DNA of 64,000 nucleotides from Anopheles merus. Taxonomy: Eukaryota; Arthropoda; Insecta; Diptera; Culicidae. Location: assembly GCF_017562075.2 (NCBI RefSeq), contig NC_054082.1, positions 24,564,460-24,628,459 of the forward strand, written 5' to 3'. Every line of letters starts with the position of its first letter. Position 1 is the first letter of the stretch. Below, piece by piece: positions 37,005 through 46,381 of this stretch. The notes under the pieces were generated by a model, which saw only the letters and a list, made by a program, of their open reading frames with translations, did not search any database and was not told the DNA's origin. Both the position numbers and the translations under genes were made by a program.

Positions 37005-37325
37005 TTAAATGGTTGCGTTCTTAATGCTGCTCCTGCCGAAATCTGCCAATATAATCTGGCCACACTGGTCCGGAGGGCAAAAGCTCGCTCGAAAGGTCAA
37101 TAACCGTCGCAAAACGTCAAAAACGACCGTCGCCAGCGCCTCGAAATCGTTGCGAGTTTCGCTCGCTGGCGACGTCGCTTTGCAGTACATGCGACGTCGC
37201 TTTTGACGTTTTGCGACGGTTTTGCGACGGTGGCCGCCGAAAAGCTCGCCTGACCTGCGAACCAGTGTGGCCAGATAATATTTTCAGATTTCGGCAGGAG
37301 CACTGTTGAGAACGCAACCATTTAA
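37005..37325. mobile_element. Foldback element (MITE-like) with 65-bp terminal inverted repeats
   Basis: The first 65 bp (37005-37069, starting TTAAATGGTTGCGTTCT) and the last 65 bp (37261-37325, ending GAACGCAACCATTTAA) are inverted copies with roughly 57 of 65 matches. Both ends carry TTAA, the target site of piggyBac-type transposons. The 190-bp centre is also palindrome-rich: CGCCAGCG pairs with CGCTGGCG, the self-complementary GCGACGTCGC occurs at 37169-37178 and 37191-37200, and CGTCGCAAAACGTCAAAA appears in both orientations. It encodes nothing and has no transposase, so it would be non-autonomous. Superfamily is uncertain. Confidence 0.75.
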
Positions 37326-38265
37326 ATTTAATCTATTATTTTAACGATCAATTTCTTCTTACCCTACTAGCATAGAGAATGAAAAAGTGTGCGTCTTTTA
37401 TAAATAATGTGTGAGGTTTGAAGTAAGATTTTGTGAAGCTATGAAGTGAAATGTGCGTTTAATTTGCAAGAAAAGTGATAAAATATTTATAAACCAAGTT
37501 TGATGTGTTAAAGTTTTTCTTTTGATTCGGGTGCACCAAGTCCGTGTAAAGGAAAGCGCACAGCGCGCTAAGAAAGAAACGAGCGGGAGGGGGTTTCAGT
37601 CCAGCGCAGCGCAACTCGCTGGAATCAATTGGGGTACCAATTCAGCGCAGCGCAAGCCGAAAGAAACGGAAAGGAAGGCGTATAAGGAAAATACAATGAA
37701 ACGGCGCGAGCGACCGTTATTTTCAGTGAGAGCGCCTCGTGCATTTTAAAGGCATGCAATAGAGCGCATTCTTTCCGTGGTAGCGCTCCATCCGCCATTT
37801 TTAATTTTTAGCCCAAAACAACGGACTTCGGATTCGATCTTGAGCCGGACCCCCACCGTGTGTTTCTGCTTACCCCTCGCCTGAAAATTTCATTCTCTTT
37901 GTCTGTCGGGTAGGCTTTAACCGCCGACAGCGAGATTCAAATTCAAATTTAAATGATTTTCTTTCACGAGCAATTCTCGGAATCCACGCAACTGACATTT
38001 TCTACTTATTATGAACATTACATTTTAACGGATAAAAATAAAAAGTGCCAGGCAAACAAACGTGCATCAGCGCGATAAGTAACAAATGAGGTTAGCAATC
38101 CTTGAAACAGCATCCCAAGCGCCACAGATTAAGCTTAAACGACTGAAATATCAAATATCTGTGATTTTCGGTAGGTTAAATGAAAAATCGGTAGTTTTAG
38201 GAGGCTTATCTGTGAATCGGTAGGCATATGAAAAATCGGCAGGAATACAGATAAATCGGTATTTC

Positions 38266-38276
38266 TGGTCACTCTG
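38266..38276 (+). promoter_or_regulatory. Motif-1-like core promoter element, SAM-anchor gene side
   Basis: TGGTCACTCTG on the plus strand, one base from motif 1 (YGGTCACACTR), 182 bp upstream of the start codon of the SAM-anchor gene. It ends an array of ATCGGTAG-like words. A promoter here would be TATA-less. Confidence 0.4.
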
Positions 38277-38458
38277 CACACGGGTCCGCCAATTGACAGC
38301 CGTTTGACAGTTGAAATCAACCTCGCACAAGATGCATAGAAAAGCGGTGTCGTCTTTCGACCAGGCGCGTGCGCACCTTGTTGTTTTGGTCAGTTTCGTG
38401 ATTTTGCCGGCAAGCGGTTGTTTACGTTTGCCCCAATTACCAGTAAGTGCATGCAAAC

Positions 38459-39226
38459 ATGGACAAAATGCAGCAAAATGGCACAGAAAGTGAAGCGATC
38501 ACGGAATACTACGATCCGGTAGCGATTTTGCTGAGCAGCGTCAATTACGATACGGAAAATCTTACCGACGTGCTACGGTAAGTGTTTGTAGGCTCCTTCG
38601 CAATGGTCGTTGGCCACGAGGAACGATGCTGTTGTAACCCAATCTTACCTCTTTGTAGACAATGTGGCGTCAAGTACAACCAGCTCAGTGGTTTGGTGGA
38701 GGAAGATTTGCGCCTCATGGGCATGAGCAACAGCAAGGCGATTGAGGAAATATTATCGGAGCTATCAACGCTATCGAATCAAACGAGACTGTACGACAGG
38801 TAAGCAAAACCGTGTTCATGCTCATTTTAGAATGATCTTTTTTAAAGTAACCCATGCCTTTTCCACTGTAGCGTACTGCGGAACGAATTCAACCCCAACG
38901 AATACGCACAGACAGTGTTTAAGAACAGCTCGGAGCACGTGGAAGCGATACGATGCATGATTGAGCTGGTAAAGCTGAAAACGCAAACGAATTTCCCGCA
39001 AAACGTGCTGCTGGATGATCGCTTTTACGCGTCGGAGTTTTCCTTGCAGGCGGTCGATAAGATTGCCGCGAAGCTGACCGATATACAGTCGGTGCTGAAC
39101 GAGAAAGCCGAGTGTGATAATGCACCCTCTCAATTAAGCGCAAGGAAATTAGGACTTACAATACTACTAGTCTCGGGTGCCGTACTGTTAGCGGTCCTGT
39201 ACCGTAAAGCTAGAGCATTACTTTAG
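38459..39226 (+). CDS. Tail-anchored SAM-like domain protein (possible Gasz/Daedalus relative)
   Basis: Exons 38459-38577, 38659-38799 and 38872-39226 encode 204 residues. The ATG at 38459 is the first in frame, with an in-frame stop 15 bp before it. Residues about 18-78 look like a SAM domain (LTDVLRQCGVKYNQLSGLVEEDLRLMGMSNSKAIEEILSEL, with the loop-helix EEDLRLMGM typical of SAM). A helical region follows to about residue 165. The C-terminus is one hydrophobic segment (about 183-197, LTILLVSGAVLLAVLY) with a short basic tail RKARALL, as in mitochondrial outer-membrane tail anchors. The layout SAM, helix, C-terminal anchor recalls Drosophila Daedalus and the C-terminal half of Gasz/ASZ1, which hold piRNA factors on mitochondria; no ankyrin repeats are present. 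The gene is real by splicing and frame; the relationship is a hypothesis. Confidence 0.82.
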
Positions 39227-39341
39227 AAGAAATTTATCAGGTAAGCTTTCCGCGATGTTATGTTGAACTCAAAGTGAACGCCAAGCGTTTTGTACAAAAG
39301 TGAAATGTGAAATTATTGATCAATATTGATCGGAATGAATT

Positions 39342-39368
39342 TTTATTAAACCTTACTGCATCTTTATT
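39342..39368 (-). terminator. Two AATAAA signals for beta-galactosidase gene A
   Basis: Minus-strand AATAAA at 39368-39363 and at 39347-39342, about 55 and 76 bp past the stop codon of gene A. On the plus strand the second site overlaps ATTAAA (39345-39350), which could serve the convergent SAM-anchor gene. Confidence 0.65.
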
Positions 39369-39422
39369 ATGTTCACTGTAATATAAGTTCCATAAGTACT
39401 GCGTTTTGAGAAATTCCCCCAC

Positions 39423-41843
39423 TTACATAAAGATCGGCTTATCGATAAACTGCACGTACGGATGCTGGATGTGCTGCTGGTACTCGATCATGACGATTTG
39501 ATTGTTTCCCTTCTTAAGAATGTGTCTCGGCACGTAGAGCGTAATCTGGGGTCCAGCCAATGGCCAGTAGCGGCCCAGGTTGAAGCCATTGATAAACACC
39601 AACCCCTTGCCCCACACGCTCGGGTACAGGTAGGTGTCGTAGATGGTGTCGCTACTGATCGTGAACGTGCCGTAGTACACCTGTGCTCCCGCCCCATCCA
39701 GATCTTCCTGCTCGGTGGGCTGTTGGGTTAAGAAGTTCTCCAGATAGCGATAGCTGTCCAGCGGGAACGAGGTGATGGTCCAGTTGTACAGTGGTTTCGC
39801 ATCCACTGTCACTGTCCCGAGGATGCCCTTGAAGTCGTTCGGGATGTTGTAGTTAATGCGTCCCTGGCTCTCCACTAGGAGCTGCAGCCGCGTACCAAGT
39901 CCAACGCTCAGCGGAATCGTGTTCGTGTTGGTTTCGCGGGACAATATACCGGCAAAAGCCTGGTGGTGGGATAAAAGGCGGTCGTTATTCTGGTTGTCTA
40001 TAAAAACCGATTCTTATTGCTTACCCCGTCGATATGCACATAAGCACGATCGTGAAGATTTTCCACCTTGAGCGTGTAAGGATCACGATTGTACCCAGCC
40101 GGCAGCTGGGTTTCGTACAATACAAACCCGGAATGCTGATTGAGCGCTTCGAAGGACACCGGCGTTACGGAAGTAACTATCTTCTGTGCGAGCATCGTTC
40201 GACCGTGCTTCGACAGCATCGATCCACGCCGTTCCAGCCACACCGTTTCGAGCGTCATTTTGGGCAGCTTTACCGGTGCCGGTACGCCCGGATCACCGAA
40301 ATACTGTACAAGTGGAGGGAATGCAAACAATCGGTTACGATAGAGACACGGAGAAACAAAACACAAATGCTCCCTTACCTCAACGAGCACCTTCCGGATG
40401 GCAAAATACTTTGGCGTCGGATCGCCCGCCTCATCCAACGGTGCGTCGTAATCGTAGGACGTTATGTCCGCACTATACTTACCCGGCCCGACATCGTTCG
40501 CACCGGCAGTGAAACCGAAGTTGGTGCCACCGAAGAACATGTAAAAGTTTACGTTCGCCTTCTGGTTAAGCATCAGCTTGAGCGTGTTGACGACCATACC
40601 CGCATCGACACGGGCCGTCGGTTCCATCCAGTGCGTTAGCCAGCCGGGATAGTACTCCGCGTTGACCAGCGGTCCCTTCGGCAAATACTTTCGCAGCTGC
40701 TGCCAGAACGCGTTCGGATTGTTAGCTGCAGGAAGCGGAAAATAAGTGGTAAAAAGGGAATGCGAGAAGCAGCAAACGATCTATTACTAATGCCAAAGTC
40801 CAGCGTGGGTAGAATGCCAGGGATAGAACCGCACTTTAGAAGCTCCGGCCCATCGTTCGTAAACAGCACCGCTTTATCCTGCACGAAATGGACTGAAAAT
40901 GGGGAGTAAAACAAGAGGCAAACATGAATCTAACGTTACATGAGTGCGAAAAAGAATATGCCTTATGCCTTACCGGTTAAATTCTTGAGAAACTGCATGT
41001 ACTGCCCATCGCAGGCCTTGAATGAACCATACTCATTCTCAATCGAAACCATAATCACTGGACCACCATTGCCGTACAGATAGCGGACGAGCCGGGGCAT
41101 CAGCTGATTGTACCAATTTTGCACCTCTCTTAAGTAGTCTGCAGAGGGGTTGCAAACAAGCAGAGTAAGACACAATTTTAATTTAAGTAAACAATTTATC
41201 ATCTAAAGATCACTCTGCAACTACCTGTATCGTACGTGCGCAGCTTGATGGAAGGATACTTTGTCAGCAGCCAGTGGGGGAAACCGCCCATATCCCGCTC
41301 GGCACAGATGTACGGACCGGGGCGTAGGATCACGAACAGATTCTCGCTCTGTGCTATCTCTATGAACTCCTCCAAATTGGCGATACCCTCCCACTGGTAC
41401 TGGCCCGGCATCGGCTCGTGCAGTGACCATTCGATGTAGCTAGGCGTACACATTTACTCCCTTCGTTAGTCACTCGCATCCCAAAACCAGACGGTTTCCC
41501 CTCCCCCGCCCGTACTTACGTCATGACCGTGTTCAGTCCGGCCGCCCGCATCGAGCGCAAAATGTGGCGCCACGATTCTGGCAGCGCGCGGAAGTAGTGA
41601 AACGAGCCGGAGATAAACTGGAACGGTTGCCCATCTTTGGTGAAGGTATCGTTTTGGAAGTCGATATCAAACTTTCGCTAAACACAGGGCCGGTGGAAAA
41701 GGAATCACGCTTAAGATTGCGCTCGTCTGTTGCTTAGCAACGCTAGCCCTACTTACGGGTGGTTGTTGGGCGGCCGCTTCAATCGTGGCAGCCCAGCCAC
41801 TAAGGCACAGCGCTAGCAGCGGTAGCACTCGATAAGCAATCAT
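39423..41843 (-). CDS. GH35 beta-galactosidase, gene A
   Basis: Eight exons on the minus strand: 41843-41757, 41677-41520, 41439-41225, 41138-40974, 40892-40788, 40725-40379, 40303-40025 and 39959-39423 (1893 nt, 630 residues). The N-terminus MIAYRVLPLLALCLSGWAATIEA is a signal peptide. The GH35 barrel carries the acid/base Glu189 in IENEYGSF and the nucleophile Glu267 in NAEYYPGWLTHW, both matching human GLB1 Glu188 and Glu268. FMFFGGTNFG-type and YDYDAPLDEAGDPTPKY blocks follow, then C-terminal jelly-roll domains ending with INGFNLGRYWP near the end. The family removes terminal beta-galactose from oligosaccharides or glycoconjugates in lysosomes or outside the cell. It is the most downstream of three tandem paralogues; a secreted, perhaps midgut, enzyme is inferred. 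Confidence 0.95.
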
Positions 41844-43099
41844 CTTCGAACTGATGAATTAAAAAACACTTGAAAATCTCCGAACGTGAAGTGGCGTTTG
41901 AAGTGGGCGAACAGAGAAAAACACACCACGGGATGATCCGTTGGACCCGCGGGCACGCTCACGACTGTTCTTTGCAGGCACGGCCAGGCACGGCTCACGT
42001 CGGAGTTGGGCTGACGGTGAATTGGCAGTGTGCGATCGCGACGAGAACAGGGCGAGATGATGCCCCAAAGGAGGAAACCGGTTGTGGCAATTTTTTTATA
42101 AGTGTCTTGCTTGTTGTAGTGGTACTCCCCAAGTCCACCCACATCAAACAACAAACGGGAACGGATTTCAGCACGTTTGAAGTAGGAAGATGACCCGCTC
42201 ACAGTACGATCGACACATGATCGTGACGGGAAACTTCGTTGTTTTTTTTCACTTCAAAACTAAACAATTATTGTTACAGCAAAGAGCAACAGCTTCATAA
42301 AACCTTTATTACAAAACGCTCAACATCAACCCCCTGTACTGTTCACGATCGCTCACACTGGGCACAAGAACACAGAACCGCTCCGTTGCAGGTGCACGCC
42401 GCTACTAAGCGACATTCGATACGTACCGGGTCTAAACAACGAACCCCTCTGCCAGCGGGCGCCATCGAACGCAGGGGGGCTTCTTATCGTCATCCCGCCG
42501 GCGTCGGCTAATCAGACCAGCCCCCGAAGCCTTTGTTCGTGTGTTTTCACTTTACCTCCCGCAACGCAACGTGGCCGGGCAGAAAGGGGACAGTTTTATA
42601 TTTAAAAGTTTGTGATCGATCAAATCAACTGCTACAGCTGTTAGAACATATGCCAAACATACCCATCGACATCACAAGAGAGGACACCCCGTTTGGCATA
42701 CATTCTGGGCCCGTTTTGTGTGTGTTATGTCTTACGAACACGTCCAGTGGCGTTAGTGTTGTCTCGCGCGCGGATTGTTTTTTGCGGAATTTGTTTGAGG
42801 AACAACACGCGACACGTGTTTTGTTGGCGGAAGAGTGCTAAAATCGCTTTATATTTTTTTACATTGTATGTCAACAAAAGAGTGGGATTGTTTGGGTCGT
42901 TAGTGTGTACGATTTAAACCTACTTACTTACACACCCGGCTACTTAAGAGGCGTCTCAGTGGCTTAAGTGGGAGACGCGTTTTGTAACAGTGCTGCGCTA
43001 CAATTCGGTATCGAAACCAGGTCGATCGATCTGGAAATGCGCACAGACGATAAGATAGAACCACGATTGCAGCACACGAGCAGCACGATAACAACGCGC
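41844..43099. other. Gene A promoter and gene B 3' flank
   Basis: No gene is supported. The left part should hold the gene A leader and a TATA box (42093-42100). The right part is the 3' flank of gene B. The open frames of 90-107 codons here have no family resemblance. Confidence 0.5.
42093..42100 (-). promoter_or_regulatory. Probable TATA box of gene A
   Basis: The minus strand reads TATAAAAA here, 250 bp upstream of the gene A start codon. Transcription would start about 30 bp downstream, near 42065-42070, giving a leader of about 225 nt. No leader intron is required. Confidence 0.45.
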
Positions 43100-45672
43100 T
43101 CAGTTAAACGAAGGAGTTGCCGAGAACTTGAGCGGCGGTATCGAGTCACCAAACTCCTTCTGATACTCGATCACCGCCAGGTAGTTGTTCTTTTGCGTTA
43201 GCAAATGCTTCGAAAGGTACAGCGTAACCTGTGGCCCCACCGTGGGCCAGTAACGACCGAGCAGGAACCCGTTGACGAACACGATGCCCTTGCCCCATCC
43301 GGTCGGATCGAGATAGGTGTCCGCCAGCTGTCCCTCGATGTCGAATATCGCATAGTACAGGGACATTGGCGTGCCGGCGGTCTGTGACGCCCTGCGGACA
43401 CGGTGATGATGCTTCCGGTGGTGCCTAATCGCGTGGACGATGGGCTTAAAGTCGCTCAGCGGCAGCCCGTACATCGTCCAGTTGTACAGCTGCCGGGTGT
43501 TGACGAACACGCTGCCGAGGATGCCTTTACCATCGTTCGCAATGCCAAAGTTGATACGGCCCTGGTTCTCGACGGCGATGCGCAGCGTCTGGCCAGCGTC
43601 CAGGGCGAGCGGCAGCGTGTTGATTTGGTTTTCGCGCGATAGTACACCGACGAACTGGTCGCCCACGAACACGTACCCCCGATCGTGCACGCCTTCGACG
43701 ATCAGCTTACGTGGGTCCGTCCTGATGTCGTCCGGTAGGAGCGTCTCGTACAGCACGAGCCCGGACACTTGATTCAGTGCCTCGAACGACAGGGGCAGTC
43801 GGGAGGTGACCGTTTGCGTGGCGAGCCGCTCCAGCAGGGATGGGTCGAGAAGACTGCCCAGACGCGTCATGTTCAGTGGTGGGAGTTGCACTTTGTTAGC
43901 TGCAAAACGAAACAAAAGGTGTGAGCTACACGTGCCACTGTCTTTAGGCCACTTCCGGGAGGACGTACTCGGTTGGGGCACGGGCAGATCGGGCTTGGGG
44001 AAGTACTTCAAGATTGTGTCTCGCAGGGCGAAATACTTGGGCGTCGGATCGCCGGACTCATCGAGCGGTGCATCGTAGTCGTACGAGGTAAGATCGGCTG
44101 CGTATCCCCCTGCGCCGATGTTGTTGGCGCCAGCCGTGAACCCGTAGTTGGTCCCGCCGAAGAACATGTAGATGTTTACGTTGACTTTGTTCCGGAGCAT
44201 AAAGTCCAGACTGTCCACGACCGGTTTGGTGTCCGTGCGAGCCATGTGCGGTTCCTGCCAGTGCGTCAACCAGCCGGGATAGTACTCCGCGTTTACCAAC
44301 GGGCCCTTGGGTTGCGTTTTTCTCAGCGTGGTCCAAAATCCATTAATTTCATCCTCTGCGAATAGTGCGAAGCGGGGCTCAGTTTTTAGCGTAACTGATT
44401 GAGCATTCGCAGACATTCCAGCCTACCTGTTCCGGGTCCAAAGTCGAGCGAGCTTAGAACGTGCTCGATTGCGCCGCATCCCTCCAGCCCGGGCCCATTG
44501 TTGGTGAAGAGGACCGCATTGCCCATCACGTATCGCTCTACGGGAGACGGAGATTGCATGAAAGGTCAAATTATTAGGAGAGAGAGCTAGAGCAGGAGAG
44601 GAAGCCTCGGTGACATTTTACCCGTCTCGTCACGCAACCAGTTGAGGTACTTGTGATCGCACGCATAGAACGAGCCGTACTCGTTCTCGACCTGTACCAT
44701 TATGATGGGACCACCCTGCCCGACGAGGAACCGCTGGACGCGAGACAGCAGCTGTGCGTACCAGGTGCGTACCTCCCGCAGGTACCCTGGGTATATACAA
44801 AAAGTAAGAAAGATTAGCAGCACATGAACCAAAGCACAAGGGCCACCATTTGTTGAGCATTCCTACTGAGATCGTTTGTGCGGAGCAGTATGTCGGGATA
44901 TTTGTGCAGCAACCAGGACGGGAAGCCGCCCATATCGCGCTCGGCACAAATGTACGGTCCCGGGCGCAGTATAACGTACAGGCCGGCGCTATCGGCCAGC
45001 TCGAGGAAGTGCTCGATGTCCGCCATTCCCTGCCAGTTGTACACATCCTCCTTTGGGTTGTGCAGGGACCATTCGACGTACCTGTGGGAGAGAAAGTAGA
45101 AGGCAAAAAGAAGTTGAATGACCGCGCCCGGTAGAATGGTTCCATTTGCAACGCGTGCTTATCAGTTTCTCCACTGCAGGGCGACAAATAGACGTAAAAA
45201 ACTGCGTGCTTATCTTGCCCACAAGTATCATCTACTTCACAGACGCCCCCTTGATTAAACCTATTATGCTGTCATCGCACAAACCCCCTGGTGGAAAGCT
45301 CGCTATCCTCATGCAGTGAGATCTTGATCACTTTGCATTGTTGTTTATACACTCACGTCGTAATTGCATTCAGGCCGGCGGCGCGCATCGACCGCAAGAT
45401 GGATGGCCAACTCTCGGGCAGGGCGCGAAAGTAGTGGAACGAGCCGGCCACGTACTGGAAGGGTTTACCGTCCATCACGAAGGTGTCGTTATCGTAGTCG
45501 ATGCTAAACAGTCGCTGTAGAAGTGAAACAGTAAACAGCATCCGTTCGATTAGGCCCCAAAGCGTTGGGTGGATGGCAATGGGAAAGGAGCGATCGACCG
45601 TACCATATCGACCGACCGGGGAGCAGCAAGCAAGAACACCAAAGCGAACAGAGTGCACACCACGTTAGCCAT
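43100..45672 (-). CDS. GH35 beta-galactosidase, gene B
   Basis: Seven exons on the minus strand: 45672-45604, 45514-45357, 45081-44867, 44786-44622, 44537-44427, 44355-43969 and 43899-43100 (1905 nt, 634 residues). MANVVCTLFALVFLLAAPRS is a signal peptide. Acid/base Glu183 lies in VENEYGSF and nucleophile Glu263 in NAEYYPGWLTHWQE. Introns 1-4 fall at the same positions and phases as in gene A, but the two genes differ at the 3' end: gene B lacks the two last introns of gene A. The C-terminal region has an insertion of His and Arg residues (AIRHHRKHHHRVRR, about 43390-43440) not present in genes A or C. The end is PSFN, shorter than the other two tails. Catalytically complete by sequence; substrate unknown. 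Confidence 0.94.
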
Positions 45673-45728
45673 GTTGTTGGTGCAGTAGGTTTTCCACAGA
45701 GCACATTTCCTACGGGCACGCACCGATC

Positions 45729-45734
45729 AACTGA
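45729..45734 (-). promoter_or_regulatory. Initiator-like TCAGTT, gene B
   Basis: Minus-strand TCAGTT matches the arthropod initiator TCAKTY, 57 bp upstream of the gene B start codon. No TATA box lies 25-35 bp further upstream. Weak on its own. Confidence 0.3.
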
Positions 45735-46199
45735 GCTGCGGGTTCGGCGTCTACCGCACACATTGCGCCTAGAGCGAGTGTCCCGTTGCCTGGGTTGGAA
45801 CTCGCATGTAGATAAGCGTGAGACGCAAACCGACCATTGCCAGAGAGCAAACAAAAGTACACTGTTGTCCCCGAGTGGCGTATTTGGGGGGGTTGGTCGT
45901 GCGTTCTTTAGGAGGCAATTATTCAATTGGCTATGGTTCTGCTGTTCGCCGGCTGTAAAAGTCAGTGAAGGCAAAGGTCAGGGTGGATGTATTTTGGCAT
46001 GTTTGTGAGAGACCATGGACGACCAAGAGAGCAAGAGCATGGATGAGTCAAGCTGGACTGGGGGGTACGTGAGTGAGGAGAGAAAAGTTGTAGTTGGAGT
46101 AGTGAGAGCTGATTGTGATATGAACGAGAGTGTTTGGCCAAGAAGCCGTGGAGCTAAGCAAATTCGATAATATGCTTCAGAAAGAATTTTATCTCGTGT

Positions 46200-46226
46200 G
46201 ATATCATCTTGTGATATCATTCTTGT
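46200..46226. repeat. Tandem TGATATCA palindromes
   Basis: Two adjacent units, TGATATCATCTTG and TGATATCATTCTTG, each containing the 8-bp palindrome TGATATCA with overlapping GATA cores. A decayed third unit TGACATGATCATA follows. They lie about 530 bp upstream of gene B. Confidence 0.7.
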
Positions 46227-46319
46227 GACATGATCATACGTCATAAGCGATCGCAATTTTCACTAGTCACAGCTGAGCAGCAGTGTTTGTTTCTGATGCT
46301 AAATAAAAGATGGAATGTA

Positions 46320-46325
46320 TTTATT
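46320..46325 (-). terminator. Poly(A) signal AATAAA for gene C
   Basis: Minus-strand AATAAA 57 bp past the gene C stop codon. Confidence 0.7.
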
Positions 46326-46381
46326 CATTTTTCTGGTGGCTCTTTTCGACCACCAATCGAGTAACGATCGCGTTTCCACGG

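Larger units (their letters stand above)
36563..38458. promoter_or_regulatory. Divergent region between the BOD1-like gene and the SAM-anchor gene
   Basis: This 1.9-kb interval holds two promoters and no coding gene I can support. It contains a foldback element (37005-37325), several TCGGTAG repeats near 36964-37004 and 38166-38262, and four copies of a TGGCCACACTG-like 11-mer listed separately. From about 37540 to 37740 there is a GC-rich stretch with repeated GCGCAGCGCAA words and a 75-codon open frame that resembles no protein family. Confidence 0.55.
45673..46381 (-). promoter_or_regulatory. Gene B upstream region
   Basis: The 709-bp space between the gene B start codon and the gene C stop codon includes the gene B promoter. 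It has an AGATAAG (GATA-factor type) site at about 45809-45815, an initiator-like TCAGTT at 45734-45729 and tandem TGATATCA palindromes near 46200. No coding exon is supported. Confidence 0.5.

Noticed and set aside
37009..37321. Short frames of 65-74 codons with LLPKSANIIWPHW-like sequences on both strands
   Set aside because: They come from the inverted repeats of the foldback element; the same peptide appears from both arms. Not a gene.
38311..38448. Open frame MHRKAVSSFDQARAH... before the SAM-anchor gene, with a GTAAGT at 38443
   Set aside because: It could be a coding first exon, but joining it to the next acceptor at 38659 would skip the well-formed exon 38459-38577, which fits the downstream frame. 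Treated as leader or chance.
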